NCBI RefSeq assembly: GCF_027744825.2 | Contig: NC_071334.1 | Coordinates: 28,659,937 to 28,723,936 of the forward strand | Source of the DNA: Synchiropus splendidus | Taxonomy: Eukaryota > Chordata > Actinopteri > Syngnathiformes > Callionymidae | DNA length: 64,000 nt | Direction: 5' to 3' | Shown here: positions 1 to 9,890 of the stretch, piece after piece | How positions within the stretch are numbered: position 1 is the first letter of the stretch | Layout of the letters: each line of letters starts with the position of its first letter | The notes under the pieces: generated by a model | What the model saw: only the letters and a program-made list of their open reading frames with translations | Told to the model about the DNA's origin: nothing | Databases searched by the model: none | Program-made: the position numbers and the translations under genes

Positions 1-729
1 TATTAATAATGATCAAGCATTACTGATGTAGCACCTTTCAAAACACAAAGTGCTTTGCAGACATGCTCAGATTGAGACAAAAACATGCTAAGAAATGTGA
101 AACTTATTTATGAATACGCACTTATGGAAATGCCCGACTAAGGCCTAAATGAATGCACCAGTTCTACAAAATAGAAACTGAAGCAAATATTTTCATAACA
201 ATGTATTAAATAAATATCATGAATTGTTAGATGTTTTAAAAATATGATTATACATTTATCATTTGATTAAAAAAAAAGCCTTGTTTACATTTGTGTCTAA
301 CTATATGTTACTATAATCATTTATTTTGAGCGGTCATCAAGGTTTTCTTGAGTTCTCATGGCTAGGGAATGTTATGCGACTAATTATAACCAACCGTGAC
401 ATGGAAAAACAATTCTTAAATGCAGATGTGTCAAACTAAAATAGCACATAGAAATAAATAACAGTTTACTTATTTAGGAATCATTAAAATGAACAAAAAA
501 TATTATGTCTTCATTATGTGGAAAATGCTCAAAGTTTGGACTTAACATTCATTTCAAACAAATAAAGGACAAGACTGTGAAGAATGTCAAGTTTATGTTC
601 ACAAAATTAATAAATATGTCATTTAAAAACCATGTTCATAAAATGCATCATAATACGTTTCCTGATTTCTAAATCCCACTTTAGTGTAAGGAGTACAAGG
701 CACACATCATGCAGGCATTCTCTCAGTTC
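1..729 (-). other. lrrc20: lrrc20 3' UTR / 3' flank
   Basis: AT-rich sequence following the lrrc20 stop on the minus strand. A minus-strand AATAAA (TTTATT at 320-325 on the plus strand) is a candidate polyadenylation signal, giving a 3' UTR of about 400 nt. No coding potential is seen. The first 60 bases contain a short motif (a 'tagcacctttcaaaacacaa' type string followed by agtgctttgcag) that is common in fish dispersed repeats, so the extreme left edge is probably repeat-derived. The true cleavage site cannot be fixed from sequence. Confidence 0.5.
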
Positions 730-866
730 TTATGACTCCGTTGTTGACAAAACGTCAAATTTGTGCAAAGATTTCAGAGCAGATTGGGTGTCTGGGTCCA
801 ATGGGTTCAACTTCACGTTGAGCCACTTCATTGCTGGCATGGCTGACAGTTTCTCCACTGGAATTT
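730..866 (-). CDS. lrrc20: lrrc20 coding exon 4 (stop codon)
   Basis: The acceptor TTCACTCAG precedes 866. The exon encodes EIPVEKLSAMPAMKWLN and the C-terminal cap, ending at a stop at 732-730. Confidence 0.92.
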
Positions 867-1548
867 CTGAGTGAACGTAGAAGAACAAATACATATAATG
901 AGTCTTTATTTCCACACAAATTTCCTTGATTTTTCATATTTACCAGTAATACAGTTTCCCTCCAGATTAATCCTCTCCAGTGTTGCTATTTCAGTAAGTT
1001 TATCAGGAAAGGAAGAGAACTTGTTGTTGGCCAAGTTTATGCTAGTTAAATGCTCCATTTCTTCCACTGAATCCGGCAGTTTGGTGAGGATGTTCCCATG
1101 CAGGTCCAGTTCTACGTGACACAAAAGCATTTGTCAAGATGAGTGGGCCATCCATATGCAGTGGACGACATCAATCGAGCACCTCTGAGTTGGGTGAAGG
1201 TTGAAAAAAACTTGCTGGAAATAGCCTTCATTTCATTGTCAGCCAGAGTGATGGTGCGGATGTTTTCAGACACATTCTTCAGGACCTTGAACACACCATC
1301 TGGAAAGGATATCAGCTGGCAATTCGACAAATCTGCGGGGGACAAACGCACACTTTATATGGAGTCTGTCTCCATCTAGTGTTCAGCACTGACACCGCAC
1401 CTAGCAGGATCGGCACTGCATTTCAAACAAGAACCCCAATACCGACTTAGATTGGAATCACAAGCCAAGACAACTTACCTAAATGATCTTTACCCTCTTC
1501 CACAGTTGCATTGATCCGACGGGCCACATTTGCGACAGCCTCAGCCAT
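730..1548 (-). CDS. lrrc20: lrrc20, leucine-rich repeat-containing protein 20
   Basis: Four coding exons join in frame (1479-1548, 1183-1332, 944-1111, 730-866; minus strand) to give a 174-aa protein, close to the about 184 aa of mammalian LRRC20. The N-terminus is MAEAVANVARRIN, then a run of leucine-rich repeats with LxxLxLxxN-type cores (NIRTITLADNEMKAI, HLTSINLANNKFSSFP, TLERINLEGN), a PVEKLSAMPAMKWLN segment and a short C-terminal cap ending HKFDVLSTTES. There is no signal peptide or membrane segment, so an intracellular LRR scaffold is expected; the family has no well-established biochemical function. All three introns are GT-AG and phase 1, so exon 3 is exactly 56 codons, a repeat-module length. 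A non-coding exon probably lies upstream, and nodal lies 1.9 kb upstream on the same strand, as in the human gene order. The identification is firm because similarity to mammalian LRRC20 runs over the whole length. Confidence 0.93.
944..1111 (-). CDS. lrrc20: lrrc20 coding exon 3
   Basis: 168 bp, exactly 56 codons, phase 1 at both ends. The acceptor CACGTAG precedes 1111 and the donor ACTG|GTAAAT follows 944. It encodes LRR units ELDLHGN, HLTSINLANN and LERINLEGN. Confidence 0.92.
1183..1332 (-). CDS. lrrc20: lrrc20 coding exon 2
   Basis: The acceptor CCCCCGCAG precedes 1332 and the donor AGAG|GTGCTC follows 1183. The exon encodes DLSNCQLISFPDGVFKVLKN through FTQLR, the first LRR units. Confidence 0.92.
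1479..1548 (-). CDS. lrrc20: lrrc20 coding exon 1 (start codon)
   Basis: The ATG is at 1548-1546 and the first 23 codons plus one base are encoded here. The donor AG|GTAAG is at 1478-1474. A possible acceptor TTTTGTAG lies just upstream, about 1565, consistent with the 5' UTR being split. Confidence 0.9.
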
Positions 1549-1932
1549 TTTCCACCTTCTACCTACAAAAGTCACAAACTAAATGCACCCAATGTGACTG
1601 AATTCCTGTCGATGAGATACAATGTTGAAAATTCAAAGATCCTGCCCAAAGAAAGCTGCCGAATCCTCACGAAAGCAAGTTTTGTAGTCATTTGGTCAAA
1701 AACGTTTTGCTCGACCGAGTGGTTTATAGTTATCCTGAATCAACAAATATTTTAACATAACATAAACATAAAGACATAAGTAGACTCGACCTCGATTTTT
1801 TTTATTCTTGGAGATGTTGCTGCAGTTTCATGCCAACAGTACACACTCAAATAACACTTTCGTGCACATGTTTACGATGAATAAAGGCTATAAATGTATT
1901 CCCAAAGTAATCATTCATATCGAACCACTCAC

Positions 1933-2060
1933 CCACAGCGAGCTTCCGCTGCCGCTGTTAGCCGCATATGTTAGCTTCAGCTGTTCACCGTCAAATATGG
2001 TGAGTTTATTTTTAGCTCAACTAAGGGCTTTTTGCTTATTACGCAAACGGAGTGGTGTGT
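1933..2060 (-). other. lrrc20: probable lrrc20 non-coding exon 1 and promoter region
   Basis: On the minus strand a strong donor (CTGTGG|GTGAGTGG) ends at 1933. It lies downstream of a locally GC-richer stretch about 1935-2000, the only such stretch between nodal and lrrc20. This fits a non-coding first exon spliced to the acceptor about 1565. The 5' limit (2060) is a guess; the transcription start could lie anywhere to about 2170. Confidence 0.45.
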
Positions 2061-3021
2061 GAGTAAAATACAGCATTTTAATGCCTTGTTCAGCGAAAAT
2101 GTGCGAGTATTTGCAACAATGTATTAGCTTTTAGCTGAGCGAACGCCACTCCATGTTTGCGAGAGTCAACGTTGCGCTTGAAAAATGCAGAGGTTAAAAC
2201 AAAACAAAACAAAAAAAAAACATAATAAAAAAATCATCGTTTGTATTTTATGTTCAATCAATACTGTATTTTTAGTTTCCTCACACATACATAGCAGTCT
2301 TTCTTAAAGGTGACAAAACAGAAAAATAGTCATTTCATGACATCCATCCTATTGGACAATGAACTGACTGAACAGATGTTGTCTTACCTTTCAGTCCTGC
2401 TCACCGACTCTGCTTCTCACCATTTTCACTGTTTTCAGCAACAATGGCCCCAACAGCGTTATACAGACTAGAACTCACTTAAGCATTGTCAGAGTAAAAG
2501 CCACTTTACAGTGTTCACCAGCGGTTTCTGTTCAGCACAAAGGTTCACTTTGAAATAGTGACCATCAGTGGATTTCAGCAGTCACTCACTGCGACTGAAA
2601 CATGCCAGAATAGTCAGCTGCTGTTGTTTTTTTGTGTCTTTTGTTTGCAGGAATCTGTGTAATGAAGTCAGTGAATGACTTGTAACTAACTGATTTTCTC
2701 CTGAAAACTGTGACCTAGATATACAAAATATTAATTGAATCAAAACCATAACTTAGACAGGTTCTTCTTTCCCTCCATTTCCAAAGATGTGGCAGTACCT
2801 GTGGGATGTTTTGTCTGAAATGTCCTTGAATTATTACAGAAAAAACAGTTTAATAATAAGTCCACAATTTCTATTATATAATTGTAAACATTTAATTCCC
2901 TGATTTTATCACCAAAACATGGAAAATGTTTATTACACTTAAACATTTAGAAGCAAATGTGTGGTTTTTAGCATTTTTTTTTTAAATTTAGATTTATATA
3001 AGTTAAATATACTTCTGTATT
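2061..3021. other. intergenic region between nodal and lrrc20
   Basis: AT-rich sequence without a convincing exon on either strand. The eif4ebp2 gene that lies here in human is not visible: no 4E-BP YxxxxLL-type or FEMDI-type coding segment is seen. Only short A/T homopolymer runs stand out. Confidence 0.6.
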
Positions 3022-3468
3022 TTTATTTTTTTTAATAATTAAATTACATTCATCCCTTCATTTTTGGGTAGCACACGTTTTCTTCAACTAAAACTTACTG
3101 CTCAACAAAAAAAGGACAACAAATATATTAATAAAGCTGTATGGTGGGGGAAAAACAGCATAAACATGTTTTACATAAATACCATATTTAATATTTACAA
3201 TAAATACACAGTATTATACAAAGGGTTGCATAAAATAAACAGTGCTGTAACATTCAACATAAAGGGAAATAATCTGCCAACAACAATTCATCAATTTGCT
3301 CTCGCATATCTTCCAATGCCCCGGTGTCTCCCTTCACCCCCACATGAAAACAATCTTGATTTTTTTTTTCCTTTTTTTCCCAGAGCGCAGCAACAAATGT
3401 CCAAGAGCTTTTTAAAGTCTGTTTTAAGTGTGTTCGCCTTTGCAGCAATGTGGAGCATTTGGTGTCCT
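3022..3468 (-). other. ndr2: nodal-related 3' UTR (probable)
   Basis: Sequence after the nodal stop on the minus strand. TTTATT at 3022-3027 (AATAAA on the minus strand) is a candidate polyadenylation signal; another lies at 2929-2934. I looked for exact miR-430 seed matches (TAAGTGC on the plus strand) and saw none. Confidence 0.45.
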
Positions 3469-3621
3469 TTACTGGCAGCCGCACTCATCCACGATCATGT
3501 CTTCATGATGCCTGAGCAGCATCTCTCCGTTTTCATAGTACAACATGCTGAGTGGGCTTGTTTTGGTGGGGGCACAGCAGGGTGCAACCACTTTGTCCGG
3601 ATGGTAGTGTTTCAGTAAACT
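3469..3621 (-). CDS. ndr2: nodal-related exon 3 (stop codon)
   Basis: The acceptor TTACCAG precedes 3621. The 50 residues encode the CC pair, [12 protein letters not shown] and the terminal DECGCQ, followed by a stop at 3471-3469. Phase-0 entry after HAYMQ matches the conserved last intron of nodal genes. Confidence 0.95.
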   Translation of the reverse strand, partial: SLLKHYHPDKVVAPCCAPTKTSPLSMLYYENGEMLLRHHEDMIVDECGCQ

Positions 3622-6110
3622 CTGGTAAAGAACAGAGAGAGAGAGAGAGAGTCCATTATTATTGCAATGACATTGACAATATATTTAATTGAAAAACTCA
3701 ACTTGTAAGATGTTATATAACTCTTTGTAAGTACAAAAAGAATATTGAATCAATGAATCAATAAATTGGAGAGTGTAATTTTATGAACATCATTGTACAG
3801 ATTCTAATTAAATATTTTATTTTTTATTTTTTAATATGGAATATATATGGAATGTAATTTCATTTATACTGTCTCTTTTCTTCCCTCAATTTCTTATCAT
3901 CAGTAACTCAATTAGATATATCATGAGCAGTTGGTTTGACAATCTATCGTGATGTTCTTGAGGTGTATTATCACTAATAGAGCATGGATGTGATGATAAA
4001 TTAGTACCTGCATGTACGCGTGGTTGGTGGGGTTCAGATCTTCTCCGAGGGGTCCTGGGCAGGTCCCCTCACACCGGTAAGCATTATATTTCTTTGGGAA
4101 GATGATCCAGGATCCCCAACCGATTTGGTTGAAGTCCACATGTAGGTCTACTTTGCGACACAGATTTTTCTCGCCGACTCTTCTGGACACCTGTGGACTC
4201 CTCGCTGTTTGTTCCCTCTGACCTCGCTTGCTCCTGCGCCTCTTTGGCCAGCGACTCTTCTTGATTTCGGCAGGGGACAAGAACTTTGATTGTTCAGCTG
4301 TGTGGAGCAAACTGGCTTTGGCTTTCGAGCTCTGATCAGCGCCGGTGTTGGAGAAGATGACCAACAATGCCTTCTCACCAGCCTCCTTCTCTTTCCGGGC
4401 GCTGGCCACGTGGACTGGTTGATTTGGTGGTGACGGGCCTCTTTTCTTGCTTCTTCTCCGTGAGGTGCTCTCATGTTGGGTCATGGACGACTCTCTCAGC
4501 CACTTCAGCAGCGGGGCGGTGATGTTGAACACTCTCCACTTGTGCGATGAAGTTACCATAGACGACTCAGTCAGCAGACCCACCAGCTGCTGTTTTGGGC
4601 AACGCTTTGGCGAGAGACACACTGGGCCGTGCTGGTGGTACACCAACACTGAGATGTTTGAAGCCCCTGGAGCCACAGGAACACGAATCCTAAGTTCAGC
4701 CGCTTGGATCTGCTGGTCAGTCAACAGGGCTTGTAGGTCAAAGGTCACCAACCAGCGTCGCTGTCTGTACACCAAACCTAAGAAAGGAAGGCATGTTTTA
4801 TATTTTTCAGCCCATAATTTTGGAATAACTATTTAAAAGCAACATCACTTTGCTACACTTTGCTCCAGAGAAAAATCAGAATGACAAAACAAAGTACTGT
4901 ATTATTGTATATTATCCTCCGCGTTTTATTACATGGACATTGGAACCACAATAATAAGAAAGTAAAACAAAGTAAAAGTCATAGTTAAGCACAAAGTAAT
5001 AATAATATTAAATCATCATAATTGGAAATGTATTTCATAAGCATTTGAACACATTCGCTTACTAGTTGTAAAGCATTTATGCTAGTAGTTATGCATTTAG
5101 CGTACATATCGTCATAAATTCAAAACAATTGGCAAAAAAAGCTATTCATATATTTAGTCAACGTCACATATTTAAACCTGCGAATGGGACGCCTGGCACA
5201 TGATCAACACTTAATCACTCGGGTTATATTACTGCTTCTGATTGATGGGGATTACTGGAATCAAAGCAGTTTCTGGTATTAATCCCCTCACATGTTCCGC
5301 AGGACCACTGGGTTGGGTCCTCTGCTTTGAATGGGTGGTCAATTGTCATGCAAAACCAGGTGTGGTCCAAATTAATCTCAAGGATTAAAGCATTTTAATC
5401 AGTTCTGTGCAGTTTAGGGGCCAGTGGGGAGGCAGAAGCAGCTCGACCCAAGTCAAACATGTCACACATCTTCACCTCCTGGCTTCTGCATTTCCTCAGT
5501 CTGACAAAAAGGTAATAACTCTGACACCTAGCAGCGAGCTTGGATTGATTCTGTGCCACCACCAAATCCCCGGCTCTAATCTAATCAAGTCAAGTGTGAA
5601 AAAAGAACTAAGGGAAGTTGTTGATTTGGGCTGACAAGAGATTTGTATAGGGGGCTGTCTGGCGAGATCTCTAATCAACATTTAAGAAAGGAGAGGTTTG
5701 CTTTGAGAATTAGGGTGAAGAAACCGGCTGATCCCAGCATGGGCTGGATGTGGATTGGAACCCTCTGAAGTCGTCTGGGCCACTAGCTTTCCTCAACTAA
5801 TGTTACAGATCAATGGACACGGCGTTTCTAGCTGAAACAGTGATGATATTTTCTTACCTCTGGCCATCACACTCCTCACTGTATCAGCCTCCATCTCTGC
5901 ATCCATCTCCAGAGCATCCACAACCCTGGAGAAGTTGGACTTAAAATTCTTGTACAGCTGCATCATATATGTGGGCAAGTGGTATCCACTGGGCCGATCC
6001 ATAAGAGAGACCCGCTGCAGAGACTTCACGTAAACTCCATCTTTGCTTCCGTCAACCAGCAGCGCCAGCAGAGATGCTCGCAGCAAAACTCCCAGAGCTG
6101 TTCCTCGCAT
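3469..6110 (-). CDS. ndr2: nodal-related TGF-beta ligand (probable ndr2/cyclops)
   Basis: Three exons (5858-6110, 4008-4777, 3469-3621) join in frame to a 391-aa preproprotein. Residues 1 to about 20 form a signal peptide ([21 protein letters not shown]). The prodomain follows, with [14 protein letters not shown] and the [10 protein letters not shown] and [15 protein letters not shown] segments typical of TGF-beta prodomains. A basic convertase site RRRSKR ends at residue 269 and leaves a mature chain of about 122 aa. Its cysteines are at residues 291, 320, 324, 356, 357, 388 and 390: the [10 protein letters not shown] start, [21 protein letters not shown], the APCCAPTK pair and the final DECGC. 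This is the canonical seven-cysteine pattern. Nodal ligands signal through activin receptors with an EGF-CFC co-receptor to Smad2/3-FoxH1 for mesendoderm and left-right patterning. ATG 6110 is chosen because an upstream in-frame GTG is not a plausible start and the signal peptide begins here. The ndr2 assignment rests on pald1/lrrc20 synteny; nodal family membership itself is certain. Confidence 0.95.
3633..3652. repeat. GA microsatellite in nodal intron 2
   Basis: About nine GA dinucleotides lie within 30 bp of the exon 3 splice acceptor. On the nodal sense strand they read as a TC-rich pyrimidine run upstream of the acceptor. Confidence 0.8.
4008..4777 (-). CDS. ndr2: nodal-related exon 2
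   Basis: The acceptor TTTCTTAG precedes 4777 and the donor ATGCAG|GTACTA follows 4008. The exon holds most of the prodomain, the RRRSKR cleavage site and the mature domain through NPTNHAYMQ. The prodomain just before the cleavage site is unusually Lys/Arg-rich, with further basic clusters at SRRRSKKR and KKSRWPKR. Confidence 0.95.
5499..5777. promoter_or_regulatory. ndr2: candidate Nodal-responsive intronic enhancer (ASE-like)
   Basis: Within intron 1 three matches to the FoxH1 consensus TGT(G/T)(G/T)ATT lie within 138 bp: TGTTGATT at 5619-5626, AATCAACA (reverse match) at 5673-5680 and TGTGGATT at 5749-5756. Smad-type GTCTG boxes sit at 5499-5503, 5657-5661 and 5773-5777. About 0.1 FoxH1 matches would be expected by chance in an intron of this size. 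Mammalian Nodal and several chordate nodal genes carry a FoxH1-dependent autoregulatory enhancer in intron 1; placement and motif content agree with that, but function here is inferred. Confidence 0.6.
5858..6110 (-). CDS. ndr2: nodal-related exon 1
   Basis: Start codon, signal peptide and first part of the prodomain, to SVMAR. The donor CCAGAG|GTAAGAA follows 5858 and the exon ends in phase 1. Confidence 0.92.
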
Positions 6111-6153
6111 GTTCACCTAATGACAAATTCCTCCCAAGTGGGAGCTGAGGGGT

Positions 6154-6161
6154 CTTATATA
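6154..6161 (-). promoter_or_regulatory. ndr2: TATA box of nodal-related gene
   Basis: The minus strand reads TATATAAG, flanked by GC-rich sequence, 44 bp upstream of the ATG. Transcription would start near 6125-6132, leaving a very short 5' UTR of about 15-20 nt. A GTCTGAG Smad-type box lies directly upstream. Confidence 0.7.
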
Positions 6162-7366
6162 CCCTCAGACACCCCCCTTTCATGTCCAACAAGTAGCCGA
6201 GAACATTAAAGGAAGTTGATAGCTGACAGCTCATCATCCATTCAGGTGCTAATGAGGCCGCTGGTGTTTACAAGCATCTTCAGTGTCAGCTTCTGTGGCT
6301 TCATCCTCTGGTCTTAATTGTTCCTGATGTTTGACTTACACTAATTGTTAGGTTTTCCCATCGTGTAATGCAGTCCACCATGTGAGCTGGACAATAGCCC
6401 GGAACGACTGTGTGATCAATGCAGTGGAGCAACATTTACATGAAGCAATCACTTTTTTCCAATGTGACACGTGTGCTTTATCCTTTTACTCTGTACTTCG
6501 AGTGGCATGTTGCTATATTAATAAGATAACCTACCACTTATTTCCACAATATTTTGTTCACTTTTTTTCCATTGAATGGATCAAAATAAATGCACAGTAA
6601 ATAAGATGAATCAGAAAGAATGACTAAATATATTAGTTTCCAATGGGAAGTGGCGACTAGTACCTTGATCCGTTTTCTTAATATAAATCATTCACGTTCT
6701 TATCATGTTTTTACACTTTACAGTTCACTTCAAGTGAATAACAGCAGAGCGATTATGTTTGCAAATTGTTTACAAAGAAGAATAACACTCTAGACTGATT
6801 TTTAAACAGGACCACGTTTGTTACCATTTCTTTTTTTTCTTTTTGGTGAAATGTGACCATCATTTAAAAAAGAACAAATATAAAACTAACTAACGCCGTT
6901 CATTGTTATAAAGGTCAGTAAAAAAAGAGGTAAATACTCAAAAAAGTTATATTTAAAAAAGAAATGTTAATAATATACAAAAACATTGTAAAAGCAGTTA
7001 ATTGTATCGTATATGCATCGAAGATGTTTAAATGGCTAAGACTGTTGTATAATAAGTGGACACTTCTTTCATAGTATCCACTTTGTTTTTGTTATGCATT
7101 TTATCTGCTTATACAAGTGAACACGGTTCCCATGCTGAGAGTCAGTTTGCTAAAATATTCAGCAAAATATGAGATTATGCGCTTAATCGTGAATAAATCG
7201 TATATCAATCAGTAATTTTACACCTATCCAAAATATGTCAATGAAATATGTTGTATCAGGCCACAGTTGAGTAGAATTATAGTTTACACATTCACTTAAT
7301 ATCTAAATACAGGTGATTTCAAAGCTCAATATTTATATGTTGACCGCGATGAAGAGAAGAACAGAC
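6162..7366. other. divergent intergenic region between nodal and pald1
   Basis: About 1.2 kb separates the nodal TATA box from the pald1 promoter. The sequence is AT-rich with no coding potential and probably holds upstream control elements of both genes. I saw no exact FoxH1 match here, in contrast with nodal intron 1. Confidence 0.6.
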
Positions 7367-7378
7367 TGCGCATGCGCC
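7367..7378 (+). promoter_or_regulatory. pald1: NRF1-type motif, probable pald1 core promoter
   Basis: TGCGCATGCGCC is an essentially perfect NRF1 palindrome, the hallmark of TATA-less CpG promoters. It lies about 200 bp before a strong donor and within the only locally CpG-bearing stretch upstream of pald1. This marks the probable start region of pald1 on the plus strand; the exact start is unknown. Confidence 0.65.
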
Positions 7379-7399
7379 GGCTGTTTCTCATGGCGATAT

Positions 7400-7573
7400 T
7401 TTCTTCCTCGTGAATTTACAAAGAAAAGCCGAAAACCGTGAATGGATATTATCTCGTGGATGTAACATCAGGCCGACGAGCATCGTTCCTATCACCTCAC
7501 TTCAAACATCGATCTGTAAAAGCGTGTTTCTTTGACACTGTGGCATTTTTTACACCTCCGCTGTGCTGAAATG
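7400..7573 (+). other. pald1: probable pald1 non-coding exon 1
   Basis: It ends with a strong donor GAAATG|GTGAGTAG at 7573/7574, downstream of the NRF1-type motif. No reading frame from it matches paladin, whose start is in the exon at 22940. The 5' limit is approximate. Confidence 0.5.
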
Positions 7574-8315
7574 GTGAGTAGCCTCTCAGTTCGAGACTGT
7601 TGTTGCTCCGATCTCGGCGGAATAAAAGTTCACACTCACAGCGGTTTGAGTCTGTTTTCAGCGTTATTGAGCAAATATTGTTGTAATAGGGAACTAAGCT
7701 GTTTATCAGCAAGGAAGTGGGATATTTTCATCATGCAGAAGTGTTTGTGGATAATGGGGGATGCATGTGCTCTGCACCCCCATCCGCCCTCCTGGTGCTA
7801 CTCTCCCCAACTTCCATCAGCCACCAAGAACAAGACAGTTGCTTACCAATGCCATGTTCTCTAGGATAATAAATCAAAGCTGATAGCAAAACTATAACAT
7901 ACGATCATCTAAAAAAAAACACGTGGAACACCAGGAAGTAAGCCCTTGTTCATAGTAATCTTGGGTTTTTGTTTGTGAGTGACGGTTTGCAAGAGACCGT
8001 CATGACTAGTTTACTCTTGTGTGATGTACATGAAATAACCCAAAGATTCAATTTGATGCTTTCGTCTATCAATGGTCTAATGATGACCATCTCTGGTGGC
8101 TGAAAGATGAGGTTCCCAGAGACAGGGCCGCCAGACCACTGATCAAGAAAAATAGTGCACTTGGGAGTGGAAACCTTCACTTTGATCACTTTTATTTTAT
8201 TGCCAACAAGGGTCTAACATTGTTGTCATTAGTGAGCGTTGTCCACTCAAAACCATTTCTCCTCCGTAGTGCAGGAAACGCATTGTCTCATGTGATGGAA
8301 TTAGTATCTCTAATT

Positions 8316-8341
8316 AAAAAAAAAAAAAAAAAAAAAAAAAA
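8316..8341. repeat. poly-A tract (26 A)
   Basis: An uninterrupted run of 26 A, possibly the tail of an old retroposed element on the plus strand. No recognisable body was found upstream. Confidence 0.85.
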
Positions 8342-8934
8342 CTTTGACAGTTGCACTTCATATAATTCTTAAAGCATCATCTTGTTTATATGTTGTGTTT
8401 TTATAGTTGAAATGAGGCCCAAAAAGTGCTGCAGTTTTATGAAGAAAAAAGGCCTGAATCATTTGTTTCGGTTTTGAGATTGCTCATGATTAGTAATATA
8501 TCTTTAAAAGTATCTAGTTATTGAAGGTTGAAAATCACATTTTCTTTATTGCGAAACTTCATTGTAACGTGAAGACATGCCGTATTGACCTCAAGGCGTA
8601 ACCCAAACCACAGCAAACTGAGGTACAGTAAGACGAGTCACATGATAAGCTTTGATGTATTGTGGTCCTGTTTTTTTTGTTTGATTTGCCTTGTCCAGCT
8701 GCAGACCCCTCTGCTGCGCTCAGATCTCTCCTCCACACATCCTGGGGGTGAAAAGAAGCTGTGAACATGACAATTAATCACGGCACTCCAGGATGAATGG
8801 ACGGCAGGACCATAAACAGTAGAACGGTCTCTGTTTGATTGGGCCTTTAACACATATGTAAGCATTGTACAGTTGACATTATGGAATCTCAGCCAATGAA
8901 TGGCTTCTTATCAGAACATGATCTGTTAGATATT

Positions 8935-8939
8935 CCCCC

Positions 8940-8970
<31 letters not shown>
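8935..8970. repeat. C26-A10 homopolymer junction
   Basis: 26 consecutive C are followed directly by 10 A, and a 12-T run follows at 8990-9001. Long C runs are rare in vertebrate DNA and are error-prone in sequencing, so the length may not be exact. Confidence 0.85.
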
Positions 8971-9870
8971 GCACAGATGCGAATCATCCTTTTTTTTTTT
9001 TTCCCACCCCAACAACAGACACTCAGAACATGCTGAGGCATACACACAATGGGTCAGAATTCCTAATGTTACGATTCCATTCATATTCTTGGGGTTGAAT
9101 CCCACTGTCTCATTCAGACCTGTCAGAATGTCCCACAAATTATTGCTGCTAACTTGCTAACTACCGCTGCACGTTGTTTGACCACGTTACATGTCACTAT
9201 TTGGCTTCACTGACTTGCCTTTTTTCCACTATTATTAGGCCACCGAATGTCTGGTGCATCCCAACGGATTTTATTTATTTATTTACTTTTTGCGTAACAG
9301 ATTGTCATTTCAATAATGAATATTTGACACATTAGTAATTTAACTTAATTTACAAGATAAAGAAAGTTTGAATAGCGTGTATAGACAGCACATGCCCAAG
9401 TTTATATAACTTTCAGAAATGCATTTAAACAAAAAGAAATGTCAATGGCAACACACGCTTGCTCACACCAACATGAAGAAGCGGAGGAAGGCTGATAAAA
9501 ACAAATGGAAAAAGTCATGTCTAATCTCTGATAAGATAAAATCGTTTTCTCCTTCCGACACGAGTGAGATGATCATAATCCAAATCATCTCTTACATCTA
9601 CAGAGGATGTATCTGGACAATCTGTTCTAGTTCACTTCCTTTTTGTGTTCTTGCAGTGACATGTGTTTAATCGTCATAAATCAGTCCACACAGAAACACT
9701 CCAGCCTTTATTCCTGTTACCTCTTTCAGTGTAACGTTTTTTCCACTAACAGATTAAAATATTACCCATATACCACCCTGACGATTGCATTATTGTTTTG
9801 AACTTTCCGTTCAGTGATTGTAGAGGGACACTTCATTCTTGTGTTTTCACCCAAGTCTTGAGCCTCCAGA

Positions 9871-9890
9871 GGAAGGAAGGAAGGAAGGAA
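9871..9890. repeat. GGAA tetranucleotide microsatellite
   Basis: Five GGAA units in tandem. Such arrays can bind ETS-family factors, but nothing else here suggests regulation. Confidence 0.85.

Noticed and set aside
2929..3468. miR-430 target sites in the nodal 3' UTR
   Set aside because: Zebrafish squint carries such a site, but no exact seed match was seen here; only a near match (TAAGTGT at about 3425) is present.
3064..3618. 184-codon open frame on the plus strand
   Set aside because: It lies antisense to the nodal last exon and 3' UTR. The codons follow no family, and the minus-strand nodal exon explains the sequence fully.
7571..7573. ATG at the end of the first pald1 exon as translation start
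   Set aside because: It is directly at the donor (ATG|GTGAGT). The exon starting at 22940 has its own family-conserved MGTTAS start and a 13-nt leader, so the upstream ATG is not needed.
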